Source: DATFPQ01 sp035264765 (GTDB lineage Bacteria > Actinomycetota > Actinomycetes > Actinomycetales > Angustibacteraceae). From it: a DNA stretch of 15,821 nucleotides. Numbering within the stretch: position 1 is the first letter of the stretch; each line of letters begins with the position of its first letter. The stretch covers positions 1 through 15,821 of the forward strand of contig DATFPQ010000095.1 of assembly GCA_035264765.1 (NCBI GenBank), read 5' to 3'. Shown here in pieces: positions 14,555 through 15,821 of this stretch. A program made the position numbers and the translations under genes. The notes below the pieces were generated by a model, which searched no databases, was not told the DNA's origin, and was given only the letters and a program-made list of their open reading frames with translations.

Positions 14555-15821
14555 CGATGACCGGCGACAGCGTCCACCTGGGGATGCCGGCGGTCCGCCC
14601 GCCGACCGCTCCGCGCGGTGTCGGCCACCTGCGAGGGGACGTCCCGTTCCCCGTCGCCGCCCGGCGCGCGCTGGCCGACACGCAGCTGCGGCGCAACATC
14701 GGCAAGGCGACTCAAACCATCCGCGACAAGCGGCTTCGAGTGGTCGGCGAGGTGCCGGACTGGGAGGAGCTGCGCGAGGCGGGACGGGCGCTGAAGACCT
14801 CGACCATGGCCCGGCTGCCGGAGCTGCTGGAGCAGCTGGAGTCGGCGGTCACCGCCGCAGGGGGACAGGTCCACTGGGCTCGGGACGCAGTGGAGGCCAA
14901 CCGGATCGTCACGGACCTGGTCCGGGCGACCGGGGCCGACGAGGTGGTCAAGGTCAAGTCGATGGCCACCCAGGAGATCGGGCTGAACGAGGCCTTGGAG
15001 GCCGCGGGGATCGCGGCCTGGGAGACCGACCTCGCCGAGCTCATCGTCCAGCTCGGCCACGACGCGCCCAGCCACATCCTGGTACCGGCGATTCATCGCA
15101 ACCGCGCGGAGATCCGGGAGATCTTCCTCGCCGAGATGGGCAAGGTGGGCCTCGCGCCGGACGCCGGCCTGACCGACGAGCCGCGTCAGCTCGCGATGGC
15201 CGCGCGCCGGCACCTGCGGCAGAAGTTTCTGTCCGCGCGGGTCGCCATCTCGGGTGCGAACTTCGCGGTGGCCGAGACGGGGACCCTGTCCGTCGTCGAG
15301 TCCGAGGGCAACGGCCGGATGTGCCTGACCCTCCCGCAGACGCTGATCACCGTGATGGGGATCGAGAAGCTGGTGCCGACGTGGCGCGACCTCGAGGTCT
15401 TCCTGCAGCTGCTGCCGCGCTCGTCCACCGGTGAGCGGATGAACCCGTACACGTCCATGTGGACCGGCGTGACCGCGGGAGACGGGCCGCAGGAGGTGCA
15501 CCTGGTCCTGCTCGACAACGGGCGGACGGCGACCCTCGCGGACGAGGTGGGCCGGCAGGCGCTGAACTGCATCCGCTGCTCGGCCTGCCTCAACGTCTGC
15601 CCGGTGTACGAGCGCACCGGTGGGCACGCGTACGGGTCTGTGTACCCGGGGCCGATCGGCGCGGTGCTGTCGCCACAGCTCACCGGCGTCGAGGACAACG
15701 CCTCGCTGCCGTATGCCTCGAGCCTGTGCGGCGCCTGCTTCGACGCCTGTCCGGTGAAGATCGACATTCCGTCCCTGCTCGTGAACCTGCGGGCGCAGCA
15801 CGTGGAGGCGCACCGGGCCGA
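14551..15821 (+). CDS. lutB: L-lactate oxidation iron-sulfur subunit LutB (cut by window edge)
   Basis: The first 423 codons are present; the family is about 470-490 residues, so only the C-terminal tail is missing. It has an N-terminal helical segment, a LUD domain (about 65-300; VVKVKSMATQEIGLNEAL, FAVAETGTLSVVESEGNGR) and a ferredoxin-like domain with C340-IR-C343-SA-C346-LNV-C350-P and C393-GA-C396-FDA-C400-P, two [4Fe-4S] sites for electron transfer. The ATG at 14551 overlaps the lutA stop as ATGA and follows GGGGAGGTGGGG. An in-frame ATG two codons later (14557) is an alternative start. The third subunit LutC (a short LUD protein) would be expected just past the right edge. The whole gene appears intact as far as it goes. 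Confidence 0.95.
   Translation, partial: MTMTGDSVHLGMPAVRPPTAPRGVGHLRGDVPFPVAARRALADTQLRRNIGKATQTIRDKRLRVVGEVPDWEELREAGRALKTSTMARLPELLEQLESAVTAAGGQVHWARDAVEANRIVTDLVRATGADEVVKVKSMATQEIGLNEALEAAGIAAWETDLAELIVQLGHDAPSHILVPAIHRNRAEIREIFLAEMGKVGLAPDAGLTDEPRQLAMAARRHLRQKFLSARVAISGANFAVAETGTLSVVESEGNGRMCLTLPQTLITVMGIEKLVPTWRDLEVFLQLLPRSSTGERMNPYTSMWTGVTAGDGPQEVHLVLLDNGRTATLADEVGRQALNCIRCSACLNVCPVYERTGGHAYGSVYPGPIGAVLSPQLTGVEDNASLPYASSLCGACFDACPVKIDIPSLLVNLRAQHVEAHRA

Noticed and set aside
14176..15813. 545-codon minus-strand open frame opposite lutAB
   Set aside because: Shadow frame; the plus strand carries the conserved cysteine and LUD motifs with ATGA coupling.

Overview
The window is high-GC DNA of the actinobacterial type. 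Translationally coupled genes overlap at ATGA, the codons strongly prefer G or C at the third position, and the gene families (GH78 rhamnosidase, RhaEW fusion, LutAB) are common in soil Actinomycetota. No rRNA or marker gene is present, so I cannot name a genus. There are no tRNAs, insertion sequences, CRISPR arrays or phage genes, and no gene-free stretch longer than about 215 bases.

Nearly everything fits one theme: uptake and breakdown of L-rhamnose and rhamnosides, followed by oxidation of the L-lactate that results. The minus-strand block (1-12673) reads, in order of transcription: a DeoR-family regulator (rhaR); a complete CUT2-type sugar ABC transporter (rhaS, rhaT, rhaP, rhaQ) with 1-4 base overlaps; a 24-codon ORF coupled to rhaQ; a RhaEW-type fusion of class II aldolase and short-chain dehydrogenase; rhamnulokinase (rhaB); a cytoplasmic GH78 alpha-L-rhamnosidase; and the N-terminal part of a second, CUT1-type sugar-binding lipoprotein that runs off the left edge. 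The plus-strand block (12889 to the right edge) is a divergent operon: a ketose 3-epimerase-like TIM-barrel protein, lutA, and lutB (cut by the edge, with lutC presumably following).

The inferred flow has rhamnosides entering by the left-edge ABC system and being trimmed inside the cell by GH78. Free rhamnose enters by RhaSTPQ. After isomerisation and phosphorylation by RhaB, RhaEW cleaves rhamnulose-1-phosphate to DHAP and L-lactaldehyde and oxidises the aldehyde to L-lactate. LutAB(C) would then oxidise lactate to pyruvate. Neither a recognisable L-rhamnose isomerase nor an intact mutarotase gene is in the window.

Two control systems can be seen. An identical 12-bp LacI-type palindrome (TGAAACGATTCA) lies just downstream of the probable promoters of the left-edge binding protein and of the rhamnosidase, and no LacI-family gene is in view. 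Separately, the divergent rhaR/epimerase-lut intergenic region holds four direct repeats at an exact 11-bp period, a layout typical of DeoR-family operators. This suggests that rhamnoside acquisition and rhamnose/lactate catabolism are under different regulators.
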